From Colwellia marinimaniae (lineage in GTDB: Bacteria; Pseudomonadota; Gammaproteobacteria; Enterobacterales; Alteromonadaceae), in assembly GCF_002207865.1 (NCBI RefSeq), contig NZ_BDQM01000002.1:161274-225273 (forward strand): a stretch of 64,000 nucleotides of DNA, given 5' to 3'. The position numbers and the translations under genes were made by a program. Position 1 is the first letter of the stretch; each line of letters starts with the position of its first letter. This document shows positions 28,259 to 36,507 of this stretch, one piece after another. The notes beneath the pieces were generated by a model. That model did not search any database. It was not told the origin of the DNA and saw nothing but the letters and a program-made list of their open reading frames with translations.

Positions 28259-29215
28259 ATGAAATATTTAAGTGATAAATACCTAATTAGAATTTTTTTA
28301 CTGTTAAGCTTTTCTTTCGCTAGTGTCGGTTGTACTAGCACTAATAGTCTTGAACAGACAAATGCAAACAAAGACTCCGCCAATATTGTGCTATCTAAAC
28401 AACAAAATATAGCACAGGCAAAACGTGAAGAGCTGAATAACAATCCCAAAAAGGCTATTTTTTATTATATTCAAGCGCTTGAATTGGATAAAAACGATGT
28501 TGATGTGTTTTGCCAAATTGGCAAAATTCAAAATAGCTTGAATAGTCCAGAATTAGCCATTAGGGCTTTTAAGCAAGCATTAACCATCAATCCTGACCAT
28601 ATCCCAGCCTTGGCTGAAGTAGGTATTTATTATCTAGAACAAAGAAATATGAATAAAGCCAGAACACTACTCGAGCGCAGCGTTAATTTAGATCAAAATC
28701 GATTACAAAATGGCAATATTGAAAATGGTTTGATCGAACTCGATCAAGACTCACCATTATCAGCTTACAATGTTTATGCGGTGTTAAATGATCTTGATAG
28801 CCAGCATGAATATGCCAGGGAAATATTTAAGCTACTATTAACCATCAGCGATGATTTATCCCTTATTCACACTAACTTAGGCTATTCGTATTACCTAACT
28901 CATCATTATGTTTTGGCCGAAAAACACTATAAAGAAGCCCTTAATGCCAATCCTGCTTTTGAACGGGCGAAGCTTAACTTAGGGTTGATTTATGTACGAA
29001 CAGGTCAATACAACAAATCAATACAGCTTTTTAAACAAGTGATGACTACAGCTGAGGCGTATAATGATATCGGCTATTTTTTATTATTAGATGGTCGTTA
29101 TCAAGAGGCAAAATATTTTTTACAACACGCCATTGATCTTTCTCCTACTTATTATAAAAAAAGTCATATTAACTTAGAAAATGTGCAGCTTTATTTGCAT
29201 GAAATAGAAATATAG
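28259..29215 (+). CDS. tadD: TPR lipoprotein TadD
   Basis: About 318 residues from the ATG at 28259; a GTG at 28256 overlaps the tadC stop and adds one residue. The signal peptide ends in a lipobox (FASVGC). Tetratricopeptide repeats follow: ALELDKNDVDVFCQIG, ALTINPDHIPALAEVG, ALNANPAFERAKLNLG and later helices. TadD is thought to act as an outer-membrane-linked scaffold for secretin assembly. It is the last gene of the Tad cluster. No good terminator follows, only an imperfect palindrome at 29410-29432 near the end of the convergent merR-type gene. Confidence 0.9.
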   Translation: MKYLSDKYLIRIFLLLSFSFASVGCTSTNSLEQTNANKDSANIVLSKQQNIAQAKREELNNNPKKAIFYYIQALELDKNDVDVFCQIGKIQNSLNSPELAIRAFKQALTINPDHIPALAEVGIYYLEQRNMNKARTLLERSVNLDQNRLQNGNIENGLIELDQDSPLSAYNVYAVLNDLDSQHEYAREIFKLLLTISDDLSLIHTNLGYSYYLTHHYVLAEKHYKEALNANPAFERAKLNLGLIYVRTGQYNKSIQLFKQVMTTAEAYNDIGYFLLLDGRYQEAKYFLQHAIDLSPTYYKKSHINLENVQLYLHEIEI

Positions 29216-29439
29216 CCTAATACCTGGGCTTAATTTATTTAAATAAATAATGAAAACTAGTTCACTCCTAGTATTAAGTGTTACCGAGCTAATCGCTGAA
29301 ATAACGCTAAGGTTAAGGCTGTGAATAAATGTTATTTGGAAAAGCCCTTAGATCGGGGGGTATTGAGTAAATGCTATGGTGGAAATACCGCTAAGCTAGG
29401 CTATAAACAGTAATAATGAATATCAATATTACTATTATC

Positions 29440-29868
29440 TTAGCCTTGTCCTACTACGTTCTCAGTGTAGAGTGCATCAACAATAGGACAGTCATCAACC
29501 GGTTTATTCCCAGTGGAACATTGAATAATCATTTCATTTAATGCTGATTGCAGACGCTGTAAATCAGCTATTTTCTCTTGTACAACGCTAGCTTGTTGCA
29601 TTGCCATTGCTTTAACTTCGCCACAATAGTGGTTTGGCTCATCTATAAATTTAAGTAGCTCTTTAATTTGCTCAATTCTAAAGCCTAGAGCACGACTACG
29701 CCTGATAAAATTCAAGCGTTTAACATGAGGTAAGGCATAGACCCTGTGCCCTCCTTCGGTTCTCGGTGGCTCAGGCATTAAACCTATTTTTTCATAGTAA
29801 TGCACCGTTTCCACCTTACACGCGGTTTTTTTTGCCAGCTGGCCAATAGAATATTTTTCATAATTCAT
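29440..29868 (-). CDS. MerR-family metal-responsive regulator
   Basis: 142 residues, the size of mercury and lead regulators. The N-terminal winged helix begins YSIGQLAKKTACKVETVHYYE. A long dimerisation helix follows and metal-site cysteines stand at C82 (YCGE), C117 and C127 (DDCPIV). C82 and C117 have the same numbering as in Tn501 MerR as remembered (82, 117, 126). C17 sits where PbrR also has a cysteine. The metal (mercury, lead or cadmium) cannot be settled by eye. It is divergent from the metal operon, with the operator between them. Confidence 0.88.
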   Translation of the reverse strand: MNYEKYSIGQLAKKTACKVETVHYYEKIGLMPEPPRTEGGHRVYALPHVKRLNFIRRSRALGFRIEQIKELLKFIDEPNHYCGEVKAMAMQQASVVQEKIADLQRLQSALNEMIIQCSTGNKPVDDCPIVDALYTENVVGQG

Positions 29869-29879
29869 GTCAAAAGCCC

Positions 29880-29910
29880 TTGAACCTATAGTAACTATAG
29901 GTTCTATACT
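29880..29910 (+). promoter_or_regulatory. MerR-type promoter with 19-bp spacer and perfect 23-bp operator
   Basis: TTGAAC at 29880-29885 and TATACT at 29905-29910 are 19 bases apart, the overlong spacer that MerR-family activators correct by distorting DNA. The spacer and part of the -35 form a perfect palindrome, 11-bp arms GAACCTATAGT and ACTATAGGTTC around a central A (29882-29904). Its core resembles the CadR/PbrR class of operators (CTATAGT centre) more than the GTAC-type mercury operator. Confidence 0.93.
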
Positions 29911-29935
29911 AACATAAACAAACTAGGAAGCGCTT

Positions 29936-30157
29936 ATGACTAAAATCACCATCGACTCAGAACTAATCTGCCCGGAATGTGGCCATAAAAAATTAGTGGA
30001 AATGCCGACGAATGCTTGCCAATGGTTCTATGAATGTACTGCTTGTCAGGTATTATTGAAACCTCTTCAAGGAGATTGTTGTGTCTTTTGTTCTTATGGT
30101 TCAGTGCCATGCCCACCGATCCAAGTATCAGGCTCATGTTCAAGCGGTAAGGGTTAA
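29936..30157 (+). CDS. GDCCVxC-domain metal-operon protein
   Basis: 73 residues, ten of them cysteine. An N-terminal CPECGHKK and CTAC pair could bind zinc; the C-terminal GDCCVFCSYGSVPCPPIQ is the GDCCVxC signature. Members of this family accompany mercury or other metal resistance genes; the biochemical role is not established. It is first in the operon and starts 26 bases after the -10 element, following AGGAAG. A cytoplasmic metal-binding role is inferred. Confidence 0.88.
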   Translation: MTKITIDSELICPECGHKKLVEMPTNACQWFYECTACQVLLKPLQGDCCVFCSYGSVPCPPIQVSGSCSSGKG

Positions 30158-30158
30158 C

Positions 30159-30554
30159 ATGGCAAACTCTAATATTTTAGAAAAACCTTATTTAAAGTGG
30201 CTGACACTTTTTATTACTAGTGGCACATTGCTTTGTTGTGCCTTACCTATATTGCTCGTCACCTTGGGCTTTGGTGCGCTAGTGGCGAGTTTAAACTACA
30301 ACCTTCCAGGGCTATTTTTTTTAGCTGAACATAAGATCTGGACCCTAACCCTAGCGGCATTTATTTTGCTGATTTTAGCTGGGGTTATTTGGCGTCCTAA
30401 TCAACATTGCCCTGCTGAGGCTGACTTAGCCGCCTTTTGTAAAAAATCAAAACAATTGAACAAAAAAATATTTTGGCTAAGTGCAATGATCTTGTTTATT
30501 GGCTTTTTCACCAGTTACCTGTTACTACCCATGCGAAATTTACTCGACCTATAA
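30159..30554 (+). CDS. MerT-like metal transporter
   Basis: 131 residues from the ATG at 30159, one base after the previous stop; the longer frame from 30081 would overlap the GDCCVxC gene and is rejected. Membrane helices occur at about 14-45, 58-80 and 105-125. The first helix contains the vicinal pair C26-C27 (LLCCALP), as in the first helix of MerT, which passes Hg(II) through the membrane. A second cysteine region (HCPAE, FCKK) lies in the cytoplasmic loop, as in MerT. Cation identity is unproven. Sequence similarity to classical MerT is only partial. Confidence 0.75.
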   Translation: MANSNILEKPYLKWLTLFITSGTLLCCALPILLVTLGFGALVASLNYNLPGLFFLAEHKIWTLTLAAFILLILAGVIWRPNQHCPAEADLAAFCKKSKQLNKKIFWLSAMILFIGFFTSYLLLPMRNLLDL

Positions 30555-30567
30555 GGAGAACTAAACA

Positions 30568-30873
30568 ATGAAAATATTTTTATTACTAACCGCTTTAGCA
30601 CTGACATTATCTTTTAGCTTTGCAGTCAAGGCTAAAACAATAGAAGTAGAAATTCACGGCATGACCTGTGCGTTATGTGTTGATAGTTTAAATCGCACCT
30701 TCAATAAAATGGCAGGGGTAGCAAAAGTACAGGTCAGTATGAAAATGAAGAAAGTGCAATTAGAAACTGAGGCAAAATCCCCCTCAATAGCAATGATTAA
30801 GCAAGCTATACTCGATGCTGGATTTACGCCAATAAAAGTCACGGTGATATCAGATGAAGAAGCTAACAACTAG
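30568..30873 (+). CDS. MerP-like periplasmic heavy-metal-binding protein
   Basis: 101 residues: signal peptide (cleavage near VKA), then one HMA domain with GMTCALC (C34, C37). Classical periplasmic MerP carries GMTCAAC-like sites and hands metal to MerT. The C-terminal half has the expected strand-helix-strand pattern (QLETEAKSPS, ILDAGFTP). Its last 20 bases overlap the start of the next gene, so all four genes are tightly coupled. Well-placed RBS AAGGAG. Confidence 0.87.
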   Translation: MKIFLLLTALALTLSFSFAVKAKTIEVEIHGMTCALCVDSLNRTFNKMAGVAKVQVSMKMKKVQLETEAKSPSIAMIKQAILDAGFTPIKVTVISDEEANN

Positions 30874-31612
30874 CCTCTCTGCCATAGCGAATATTACCCT
30901 ACTTTCGTTACTTAATGTGCCCAATGCCCATAGTATGGGCTTAAGATCATTTGTTGCTTTGCCCCTTGATAAACATGGCTATGTGGTAAGGTTTTTATAT
31001 GAGCATATTACCGGTAGCAGCAGCGGTAACTTTCATACCAGTACGGCCTACGGCTTAAGCAATGATCAAGCTTTGCTATTTTCCATCCCTTACAAAATAA
31101 CAGCTAACGATGAAAATCATTTTGGCGAGTTATCTGCATTATATCGTCACACGGTAATGCAAGATGACTTTTTCTCTGGCACAGCAAGATTAGCCTTGTT
31201 AGCAGGTGCTATTGTTCCTATGAATAATGTTCCTAGTGATGCTAGTGACAATGTTCGCGAGCCTGCAGTTCAAGCTGGCTTTGTTTATACATTTTTTCAA
31301 GGCAGACATGAATTCGATATTGATGCACTTTATCAAGCGGGTATTAATAGCCGTGCAGATAGTGGTCGATATGATATTTCTTGGCAATATCGTTTATCAC
31401 CGTCAGTTTACCCTGATTGGGGTATAGGGTCAGAATTATATGTAGTAACTGAGCTCAATGGCCGATGGCAAGAAGCAGATGAAATAACGCACCAAGTTAC
31501 CCTTGGCCTGCAATGGCTGCAGCCAACATGGGTTATTGAAGGCGGCATTGTTAAAAATTTAACTAACAATAATGACTTAACTGTCCTCTTTAGTAGCAGA
31601 TTTCATTTTTGA
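30854..31612 (+). CDS. Putative outer-membrane beta-barrel protein of the metal operon
   Basis: 252 residues with a signal peptide (cleavage near AHSMG). The rest alternates polar and hydrophobic residues with many aromatic residues and ends in FSSRFHF, a terminal phenylalanine typical of outer-membrane barrels. Similar proteins are often labelled 'transporter' or meta-pathway-type barrels. The start overlaps the MerP-like gene by 20 bases. A role as outer-membrane port or sensor for the metal is inference from context; it could also be an unrelated barrel. Confidence 0.65.
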   Translation: MKKLTTSLSAIANITLLSLLNVPNAHSMGLRSFVALPLDKHGYVVRFLYEHITGSSSGNFHTSTAYGLSNDQALLFSIPYKITANDENHFGELSALYRHTVMQDDFFSGTARLALLAGAIVPMNNVPSDASDNVREPAVQAGFVYTFFQGRHEFDIDALYQAGINSRADSGRYDISWQYRLSPSVYPDWGIGSELYVVTELNGRWQEADEITHQVTLGLQWLQPTWVIEGGIVKNLTNNNDLTVLFSSRFHF

Positions 31613-31695
31613 ATAGGCTAAGGTTTATTACCCCATGTCATTATAAGTCGGCTTATACCATTAGTTGCAATGAATTTAACACGGTTAAACAAACA

Positions 31696-31729
31696 TAAAA
31701 AACCATAACAATAGTTATGGTTTTTTTTA
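31696..31729. terminator. Bidirectional terminator between metal operon and yajQ
   Basis: AAAAAACCATAAC and GTTATGGTTTTTTTT form a stem with a four-base loop (31706-31715 centre). A-run and T-run flank it on opposite sides, suiting both converging transcripts. Confidence 0.93.
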
Positions 31730-31776
31730 AAACACTAATTAAGTTAGCTGTTTATCTTCCTAGTAGGAAAGAAAAA

Positions 31777-32259
31777 CTAGTCTTTAAAGTTAGTATACTG
31801 AAAAGATTGCTCTAACTCAGCGGCTTTTAGTAAACGCATTACCGCTTGTAAATCATCACGTTTTTTACCTGTTACCCGCACTTGTTCACCTTGGATAGCC
31901 GCTTGAACTTTTAGTTTTTCACCTTTAATAAGCTTGACTACTTTTTTCGCCATATCTTGTTCAATACCTTCTTTAAAGGTGACTTGTAGACTCCAGTTCT
32001 TACCTGTGGCACTGGCATCACCAATGCTCATGGCTTTAGCATCAACATTGCGTTTAGTTAATTGGCTGCGCAATATGTCGCACATTTGCTTTAATTGAAA
32101 ATCACCTTCGGCTTTCAAGGTTACATTGGGCTTTTTCCACTCAAAACTTGCCTCAACACCACGAAAGTCAAAACGTGTACTAATTTCACGATTAGCATTG
32201 TCGACAGCATTACGAACTTCTTCTAAATCAGTTTCTGATACAATATCCATTGAAGGCAT
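31777..32259 (-). CDS. yajQ: YajQ family nucleotide-binding protein
   Basis: 160 residues from the ATG at 32259, which gives [15 protein letters not shown], parallel to E. coli YajQ (MPSFDIVSE, 163 residues); the 14 extra codons upstream have no family counterpart. Conserved blocks include RFDFRG and the C-terminal [11 protein letters not shown]. The protein has two ferredoxin-like subdomains. Some YajQ-family members bind cyclic-di-GMP and act as transcriptional cofactors; E. coli YajQ has been described as binding tRNA or nucleotides. A short 13-bp tandem array lies just upstream. Confidence 0.95.
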   Translation of the reverse strand: MPSMDIVSETDLEEVRNAVDNANREISTRFDFRGVEASFEWKKPNVTLKAEGDFQLKQMCDILRSQLTKRNVDAKAMSIGDASATGKNWSLQVTFKEGIEQDMAKKVVKLIKGEKLKVQAAIQGEQVRVTGKKRDDLQAVMRLLKAAELEQSFQYTNFKD

Positions 32260-32326
32260 AATATATTCTCTATATGGGGTAAGTTTGCACAATGCCACCA
32301 TTATACCTTTGCTGCCAAAGCACGCA

Positions 32327-32378
32327 ACTAAAGCGCTAAACTAAAGCACTTAACTAAAGCACTTAACTAAAGCACTTA
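32327..32378. repeat. Four tandem copies of a 13-bp unit
   Basis: ACTAAAGCGCTAA at 32327-32339 is followed by three identical copies of ACTAAAGCACTTA (32340-32378). It lies between the start of yajQ and the vanZ-like gene, so within the shared upstream region. It resembles a slippage-prone minisatellite; it could also place repeated protein sites, since 13 bp is near one helical turn. Confidence 0.9.
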
Positions 32379-32477
32379 ACAAATATATATACGATAACTG
32401 ACAGGGAAAGCCAATAAGAAATACTGGCAAAACCATGCTAGTATCGAGGCACTTACTTAATTATTAACAGGCTCGTT

Positions 32478-32855
32478 GTGAAAGCTCGCCAACATACTTA
32501 TTTTTTTATTGCTGTGATTATCGTCACAATATTACTGCTTTTCGCTCATGAATTTTCACCTGACACCTTAAGGAAACGCATATTCCAGTTTCCCGCAATT
32601 GATACCATGGGCCACCTGATCAGTTTTTTTATTTTAACTTGGGTGAGCCACTCGGTTATAAAATTGTCTCTGCGCCTTTGTGTGCCTTTACTTATGTTTT
32701 ATGGCGCGTTAACTGAAATTGGTCAATCTTTTCTCGGTTATAGAAGTGGTGAGTTTGGCGACTTTATTGCTGACGTTATTGGCATTAGTTTGTTCGTTTT
32801 AGCAACATGGCTTTACCTGATCTTTTTTCAAAAAAAAGTAACTAAGCAACGCTAA
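32478..32855 (+). CDS. VanZ-like small membrane protein
   Basis: 125 residues from a GTG start. Four hydrophobic segments are visible. Conserved VanZ points are DTMGHLISFFILTW near residues 41-55, EIGQSFLGYRSGEFGDFIADVIG near 85-107 (quoted as landmarks: EIGQ, R90, D97, D101). VanZ relatives of this size are common in marine gammaproteobacteria, and their function is not known outside teicoplanin resistance. It lies 41 bases before panE on the same strand and may be cotranscribed. Confidence 0.85.
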   Translation: MKARQHTYFFIAVIIVTILLLFAHEFSPDTLRKRIFQFPAIDTMGHLISFFILTWVSHSVIKLSLRLCVPLLMFYGALTEIGQSFLGYRSGEFGDFIADVIGISLFVLATWLYLIFFQKKVTKQR

Positions 32856-32896
32856 CTAACCACTACTAATGAATGAAAAAGGTAAATAATTAACTT

Positions 32897-33838
32897 ATGA
32901 CAAATACGCTAGCGAATATTGTTGTCGTTGGACAAGGAGCCATGGGTTTACTTTGGTATCATCATTTAGCTCATACCAATACCAATGTTACTCTACTGGC
33001 TTCTAACCAAGAGCAACTTAGTGCCAGTGAGCTTAAGTCAGCAAAATATCAATTTACCCCCTATCAACAACTGCACGCTGAAATTCACCCTCTCACTTAT
33101 AGTCAAAGTGCTGATATAAATTCCGCCGATATTATCATCCTATGCCTAAAGTCATTTCATATTGCCGATGCAATACAGCAAATGGCACAAGACATTAATC
33201 CTCATTGCCTAGTAATTCTTGCTCATAATGGCATGGGACCTTTTGCCGAGGTGGTTAACTTGCTACCGAGTCAGCAAGTTATACTAACCATGTTAACCAC
33301 CCATGGCTGCTTACGAAGTATGCCCTTAGCCATAACCCATACAGGACTTGGCCAAAGTGATATTGGGCTACTTGCAGGTGAGTTAAGCTCAAACCAACAA
33401 ACGCAATTGACCAACCAGCTAAACAACGCCTTAGCCCAGGTAAATTTCCATCAAGATATAGTAAAAAAACAATGGTTAAAATTGGCAATAAATTGTGTCA
33501 TTAACCCAATCACGGCCATTAACAATATTGATAATGGCGAGATAAATAACCAGAAGTTTACTAGACAAATAAATTTAATATTAACTGAAATTACCGCAGT
33601 CAGCCACACGGAAGGTATAGAGTTAGCCTTTACCGACTTACAAAAAATGGTTGCTAAAGTCGCGCAAGCAACGGCGAGAAACTGCTCGTCAATGCGTAGT
33701 GATGTTTTGGGCGGCAGAGCAACAGAGATTGATTTTATTAACGGTTATATTCACCGTATAGGTAAGAAGAATAATGTTGCCACACCGGAAAATACTCGAC
33801 TGTGGCAACAGGTGTTAGACCTTAAACCTGTCCATTAA
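32897..33838 (+). CDS. panE: 2-dehydropantoate 2-reductase
   Basis: 313 residues, family length about 300. The N-terminus has the NADPH-binding loop VVGQGAMGLLW. Central IILCLKSFH and the catalytic lysine region KKQWLKLAINCVINP are present, and MRSDVLGGRATEIDFINGY matches the C-terminal signature (R, D and E of the ketopantoate pocket). It reduces ketopantoate to pantoate in coenzyme A synthesis. No other pan genes are nearby. Confidence 0.93.
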   Translation: MTNTLANIVVVGQGAMGLLWYHHLAHTNTNVTLLASNQEQLSASELKSAKYQFTPYQQLHAEIHPLTYSQSADINSADIIILCLKSFHIADAIQQMAQDINPHCLVILAHNGMGPFAEVVNLLPSQQVILTMLTTHGCLRSMPLAITHTGLGQSDIGLLAGELSSNQQTQLTNQLNNALAQVNFHQDIVKKQWLKLAINCVINPITAINNIDNGEINNQKFTRQINLILTEITAVSHTEGIELAFTDLQKMVAKVAQATARNCSSMRSDVLGGRATEIDFINGYIHRIGKKNNVATPENTRLWQQVLDLKPVH

Positions 33839-33940
33839 AAATAAGCTTTAAAAATTAGCCCTTATAAAGACGTATTAAAGCTAAGATAGCAACATTACTC
33901 AGGTAGATAATGTTGCCATGATGACGTTAAGGAATGATAA

Positions 33941-35395
33941 TTAAGGGCGATAGACTTTTACGTTTTTAAAACCATTATCAAGTAAATACAACGCTTGTAG
34001 TTTACTCATCACCCCGTGATCACAATAAAGTAGGTAATCTTTCGACATATCTAAGTCGCCAAACTGCGTAGCAAGCTTATAGAAAGGGATATGCTTAACT
34101 TCGATATCACCTAGCACTAATGGTTTATCTTCTTCTTCTGCTGGACTACGGATATCAACAACGACGGCATTATCAGGGATGTTCTCAACAAGATCTACCG
34201 CATGAATTTCTTCTTCGGTTTCTTTACCAATATCTCGAATATCAAAAACACGTGTCTCGCTAATAACCTTGTCTAAAATATCAAAATCAAAGTGACCTTC
34301 TTCTTCTATCACTTTAGCGAGTACCGCTTTTACCGTCGGTTTTTTAGAGATAACACCACAGTATTCAGGAATAGTCTTGGCAAAATCTTCTGTGCCTATT
34401 TTACGCGCAATATCAATAATATCTTGTTTATCGTATGCGCCTAACGGGCGTAAAATTAGCGTATCAGTGACACGGTTGATAACGTTTAAGTTGGTTAAGG
34501 TTTGACTGGAAACCTGGCCTAAACTTTCACCGGTAACAAGGGCTTGAATTTTACCTCGCTCGGCAATTTTAGTGGCAGCACGCATCATCATACGCTTTAA
34601 CACCACACCCATATGGCTATTGTCAACCTTCTCTAATATCTCAGCGATCACAGGTTCAAAATCTACTGCGAAGAATTTAACTTTGTGCGAGGAGCCAAAT
34701 TTATTCCATAAATAATAACTCACTTGTTTAACACCCACTTCGTGCGCTGAGCCACCAAGGTTAAAGAAACAGTAGTGGGTACGTGCACCTTTTTTAATCA
34801 TTTGGTAACTGGCAACACCTGAATCGAAACCACCAGACATAAGTGATAACACATCTTCTTGGGTTGCAATCGGGAAACCGCCTAAACCTTTATGACGTTC
34901 AGTAACAATAAATAAGTCTTTATTTTTAATTTCAAGACGTACGGTTACATCAGGGTTTTTTAATTTAACCTTAGCGCTGGCAACGTGTTGGTTTAAACCA
35001 CCACCAACATATTGCTCTACTTTTAAGGAGTTAAAGTCGTGATTACCGGTCCGTTTAACACGTACACAAAAGGTTTTGTTTTCAATACTTTTGGCATGAA
35101 CCGCCAACGTTTTCTCATAAATATCATGAACATCAACAAAATCAGTTTGTTGAACTTCTAGAAAAATCGGTATGCCCGGAATGCATTTAAGGGCTTCAAC
35201 TAAACGTTCACGGTTTTCAGGTGAGTTGTCTTTGGTATTGACTTCAATATTATCCCAGTTCATACGTGTAGTGACTTGCTCGTCAATACGACGTAAAACA
35301 TTCCTAACGTTCGATTCTAAGATTTTAGTAAAACGTTTACGGACGGGGCGAGATTTAATGGTGATCTCGGCTTGAAGCTTTACGATAAATTTCAT
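33941..35395 (-). CDS. thiI: tRNA 4-thiouridine synthetase ThiI
   Basis: 484 residues (E. coli 482). An N-terminal ferredoxin-like and THUMP region (1-165) is followed by the PP-loop SGGFDSG near residue 188, the cysteine in PEYCGV, and the C-terminal rhodanese domain with catalytic C458 in YCDHGVMS. ThiI adenylates U8 of tRNA and transfers persulfide sulfur, and in gammaproteobacteria also supplies sulfur for thiamine thiazole. In the upstream gap an AAAAAAGAC/GTCTTTTTT inverted repeat flanks a likely -10 (TACAAT). Confidence 0.97.
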   Translation of the reverse strand: MKFIVKLQAEITIKSRPVRKRFTKILESNVRNVLRRIDEQVTTRMNWDNIEVNTKDNSPENRERLVEALKCIPGIPIFLEVQQTDFVDVHDIYEKTLAVHAKSIENKTFCVRVKRTGNHDFNSLKVEQYVGGGLNQHVASAKVKLKNPDVTVRLEIKNKDLFIVTERHKGLGGFPIATQEDVLSLMSGGFDSGVASYQMIKKGARTHYCFFNLGGSAHEVGVKQVSYYLWNKFGSSHKVKFFAVDFEPVIAEILEKVDNSHMGVVLKRMMMRAATKIAERGKIQALVTGESLGQVSSQTLTNLNVINRVTDTLILRPLGAYDKQDIIDIARKIGTEDFAKTIPEYCGVISKKPTVKAVLAKVIEEEGHFDFDILDKVISETRVFDIRDIGKETEEEIHAVDLVENIPDNAVVVDIRSPAEEEDKPLVLGDIEVKHIPFYKLATQFGDLDMSKDYLLYCDHGVMSKLQALYLLDNGFKNVKVYRP

Positions 35396-35488
35396 CGGTT
35401 ATAACCTAAAAAAGACAAAAAAATAATGGCGCGGATTGTACACTATTTATCAGTCTTTTTTAAGGTTTTAACACTAAAAATCTGTTTG

Positions 35489-36433
35489 CTATTCTTTTCT
35501 GATACTTATTCGATCGGTTTCTTTGGCTTTACCTTGATTGATCGAAATTTCAACCCGACGATTACGTCGACGATTAAGGGCATTGGTATTGGGTACTAAT
35601 GGTCGAGTATCGGCATAGCCAGCAACCACAAGCCGAGTAGGATCAAAACCTGGCACTTTAATCAAGACATGTGCTATGGCTACCGCACGTTTAGTCGACA
35701 GATCCCAGTTTGAGCTAAATAACTCAGAATCGACACCGCGATCATCGGTATTACCCGAGACCATGATTTCTCCTGGTATGGTATTAAGTAACGCACCTAT
35801 TTCTTCAATAATGGGTCTAAATTTAGGTTGTAAAAAAGCAGAACCAGAAGGAAAAGAGCCATTTTCACGAATACGAATAATCACCTGCTGACCTAGTGAC
35901 TCTAATTCGATGGCACCATCTTGAATTTGTTGCTCAAGTTGCTCAGCTATCTTCTTCACTAAGTCATTCACTTGCTCTTGTGCCGCACGCGCTATTTCTT
36001 CTTGTGCTTGTAGTATGGCTTGCGCAGACATAGCATCTTCGGTATTTTGTGCTTGACCACCACGTTCAGTGCCTCGTTGCTCTTGTCGTCCACCAGCAGA
36101 GGTTTCATCTCCGGCTTGAAACTCAAGCATTTGCTGGGTCATTTCCATGGTTTGTTGCTGAATAACTTCAATAGGCGTTGGATCAGGTTTTCCTGGGCGA
36201 AACTCTTGCGCAATAATACTGGTACCTTTAGGAATGTCTTTTACTTCAATTTTATTTTGCACACCAAAGGCAAATTTCATCGAGCCAGCAATTTGCTTAA
36301 ATTTCAGCACATCCATCTCAGAGAAAGATAATAACAAAATAAAAAAACACATTAACAGTGACATAAGGTCGGCAAAGGTGCCCATCCATGCGGGTAATCC
36401 AGGAGGTGGGCACTTACATTTTTGCTTAGCCAT
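35489..36433 (-). CDS. pomB: Sodium-type flagellar stator protein PomB (MotB family)
   Basis: 314 residues. The N-terminal cysteine-proline stretch KCKCPPPGLPAWMGTFADL leads into one membrane helix with the ion-binding aspartate D22 (FADLMS), as in Vibrio PomB. After a Gln/Glu-rich linker (about 70-180) comes an OmpA-like peptidoglycan-binding domain (SGNTDDRG, then NRRRNRRVEI). PomA4PomB2 stators couple sodium influx to flagellar torque. The gene follows pomA with a 74-base spacer containing a 15-bp tandem repeat. Confidence 0.95.
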   Translation of the reverse strand: MAKQKCKCPPPGLPAWMGTFADLMSLLMCFFILLLSFSEMDVLKFKQIAGSMKFAFGVQNKIEVKDIPKGTSIIAQEFRPGKPDPTPIEVIQQQTMEMTQQMLEFQAGDETSAGGRQEQRGTERGGQAQNTEDAMSAQAILQAQEEIARAAQEQVNDLVKKIAEQLEQQIQDGAIELESLGQQVIIRIRENGSFPSGSAFLQPKFRPIIEEIGALLNTIPGEIMVSGNTDDRGVDSELFSSNWDLSTKRAVAIAHVLIKVPGFDPTRLVVAGYADTRPLVPNTNALNRRRNRRVEISINQGKAKETDRISIRKE

Positions 36434-36494
36434 GATTACCTCGTAACATAAGCACTCCTAACATAATCCCTCTTAACATAAGCATTCCTAACAT
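36426..36494 (-). CDS. Short ORF bridging pomA and pomB, inside a 15-bp repeat
   Basis: Read leftward, GGGAG stands seven bases before an ATG at 36494, and the 22-codon frame ends in a TAA at 36426-36428 inside the first codons of pomB (ATGGCTAA). Its peptide is an iterated MLGxLMLRG-like pattern, because the DNA repeats every 15 bases (five codons). This could couple pomB translation to pomA. Expression of the peptide is unproven. Confidence 0.4.
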   Translation of the reverse strand: MLGMLMLRGIMLGVLMLRGNHG

Positions 36495-36503
36495 AAGACT
36501 ACT
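36444..36503. repeat. Four imperfect 15-bp tandem repeats in the pomA-pomB spacer
   Basis: Units at 36444, 36459, 36474 and 36489 all begin TAACATAA. In the direction of transcription each gives TTATGTTA, and two contain AGGA. They fill nearly the entire spacer between the stator genes. Confidence 0.9.
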
Positions 36504-36507
36504 CCCG

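Noticed and set aside
29216..29439. Copy of the MITE-like element after tadD
   Set aside because: A stretch near 29355-29380 resembles the interior (GGGG..TATTGAG..A..TGCT), but the inverted ends are missing and the likeness is short.
30081..30158. Extended N-terminus of the MerT-like protein
   Set aside because: It would overlap the GDCCVxC gene out of frame; the ATG at 30159 starts directly after that gene and before the first membrane helix.
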